A DNA stretch of 64,000 nt, taken from Streptomyces sp. NBC_00536. Its GTDB lineage: Bacteria > Actinomycetota > Actinomycetes > Streptomycetales > Streptomycetaceae. The stretch's first letter is position 1. Every line of letters begins with the position of its first letter. The stretch spans positions 6,572,001 to 6,636,000 of the forward strand of contig NZ_CP107819.1 of NCBI RefSeq assembly GCF_036346295.1. Reading direction: 5' to 3'. Of this stretch, positions 63,438 through 64,000 are shown piece by piece. The notes beneath the pieces were generated by a model, which saw nothing but the letters and a program-made list of their open reading frames with translations, searched no databases and was not told the DNA's origin. Both the position numbers and the translations under genes were made by a program.

Positions 63438-64000
63438 ATGCAAGATTCCGGATCGACCAGTTCCGCCTCTCAGGTCTACCAGAAGCTGGTGCCCCGGCCC
63501 GTGCGGACCGTGGCCATGAACACCGTGCCCGTCCCGGTGCGCCGCACGCTCAAGAAGCGCCTGGACCGGGCGCTGGCCCAGCGCGAATCGCGGCTGCACC
63601 AGCGGGCCCTGCGGCGGCTGCGGACGACGGACTTCAGCAATCTGCCCGAGGGACGCGCCAAGGCGCCGGACGGCCGGGTCGGTCACGTCCACTCCGGCCT
63701 CACCGCCGACCTCGCCCGGCGCACCGACCTCGCGCTGGTCACCGCCGTGCTCGACCGGGCGAAGATCCCCTGGTTCAGCGTGCCCGCGCTGGACGACCGC
63801 CGGATGTGCCTGGCCGTCGCCCGTGAGCACAAGGGCGCCGTCCGCCGGGTGCTGCGCGCCCTGCTGGAACGGCAGACGGGCTACGTGGTCTCCGTTTCCC
63901 CGGGCAAGGACGACACCGCCAGGATCCCCGGCAGCCACGTCAAGGCCTGGAAGCACTTCGGTGCGTCCCGGGTGATCCGCCTGGTCTGGCTGCGCACGGA
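63438..64000 (+). CDS. second Stealth-like protein, N-terminal part only
   Basis: Starts at ATG 63438 with AAGGAG 8 nt upstream, 15 nt after the previous stop, and runs off the window after about 187 residues. The segment RTDLALVTAVLDRAKIPWFSVPALDDRRMCLAV parallels the N-terminal domain of the preceding protein (NRAAVAALLDTLGVPYFAV), so this is a paralogue sharing its extra domain. The Stealth catalytic regions would lie beyond the window. A basic N-terminus (VRRTLKKRLDRALAQRESRLHQR) may associate with the membrane. Confidence 0.7.
   Translation, partial: MQDSGSTSSASQVYQKLVPRPVRTVAMNTVPVPVRRTLKKRLDRALAQRESRLHQRALRRLRTTDFSNLPEGRAKAPDGRVGHVHSGLTADLARRTDLALVTAVLDRAKIPWFSVPALDDRRMCLAVAREHKGAVRRVLRALLERQTGYVVSVSPGKDDTARIPGSHVKAWKHFGASRVIRLVWLRT

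Overview
The window is chromosomal DNA of a Streptomyces-like actinomycete. The evidence is very high GC with strong third-position GC, dense genes with 1-4 nt start/stop overlaps, frequent GTG starts, Tat and lipobox export signals, DasR-like and iron-box-like sites, and a right half (murA-like, aconitase, ngcEFG, ROK regulator, xylFGH, dxs, amino-acid permease) whose order I recall from the S. coelicolor core around SCO5998-SCO6014. I see no rRNA, tRNA, transposase, integrase or CRISPR array.

Bases 1-7543: an aromatic-CoA catabolic cluster. An enoyl-CoA hydratase tail and a fused flavin monooxygenase/OYE-type reductase run forward. A CoA ligase and a PaaX-family regulator run backward. An acyl-CoA dehydrogenase and a RidA protein run forward from a shared control region holding a perfect 17-bp tandem repeat. 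The set best fits anthranilate (2-aminobenzoate) or salicylate breakdown as CoA thioesters. A GNAT acetyltransferase sits between. Bases 7598-8041 encode a secreted Trp/Asn/His/Asp-repeat protein.

Bases 8038-28212: the most striking part, an apparently complete collagen-to-proline/hydroxyproline utilisation regulon. It has a secreted M9 collagenase, an Xaa-Pro aminopeptidase-like M24 peptidase, a three-subunit D-hydroxyproline dehydrogenase, a pyrroline-4-hydroxy-2-carboxylate deaminase, two proline-racemase-family enzymes, an ornithine-cyclodeaminase-type reductase, a GntR/FCD regulator, a five-gene peptide ABC transporter and an S9 prolyl-type peptidase. Six copies of a TGTGAC-type operator lie in front of these units. 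Two of them are embedded in a 39-bp promoter module that is 38/39 identical upstream of the collagenase and of the transporter. The last enzyme of 4-hydroxyproline catabolism (2-oxoglutarate semialdehyde dehydrogenase) is not in the window.

Bases 28295-33635: an MFS exporter, an AraC regulator, a P450, a PASTA/excalibur lipoprotein and a small ABM monooxygenase with a probably leaderless message. Bases 33741-37261: a translationally coupled Trypco2 protein and a 1057-residue trypsin/P-loop/repeat protein, the architecture of predicted NTP-dependent conflict (defence) systems.

Bases 37258-58662: core metabolism and sugar uptake. An HTH-MurA fusion is followed by a 0.8-kb gap with a large inverted repeat and the aconitase control region, then aconitase, the NgcEFG N-acetylglucosamine/chitobiose transporter, MgtC- and MgtA-type Mg2+ genes (MgtA with a leader peptide and attenuator-like hairpin), a ROK regulator, a xylose-type ABC transporter, Dxs and an APC permease. 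Bases 58701-64000: envelope genes, namely an LCP ligase, a PIG-L-like/propeller fusion that lacks the catalytic Asp, and two tandem Stealth-type proteins, the second cut by the window edge.
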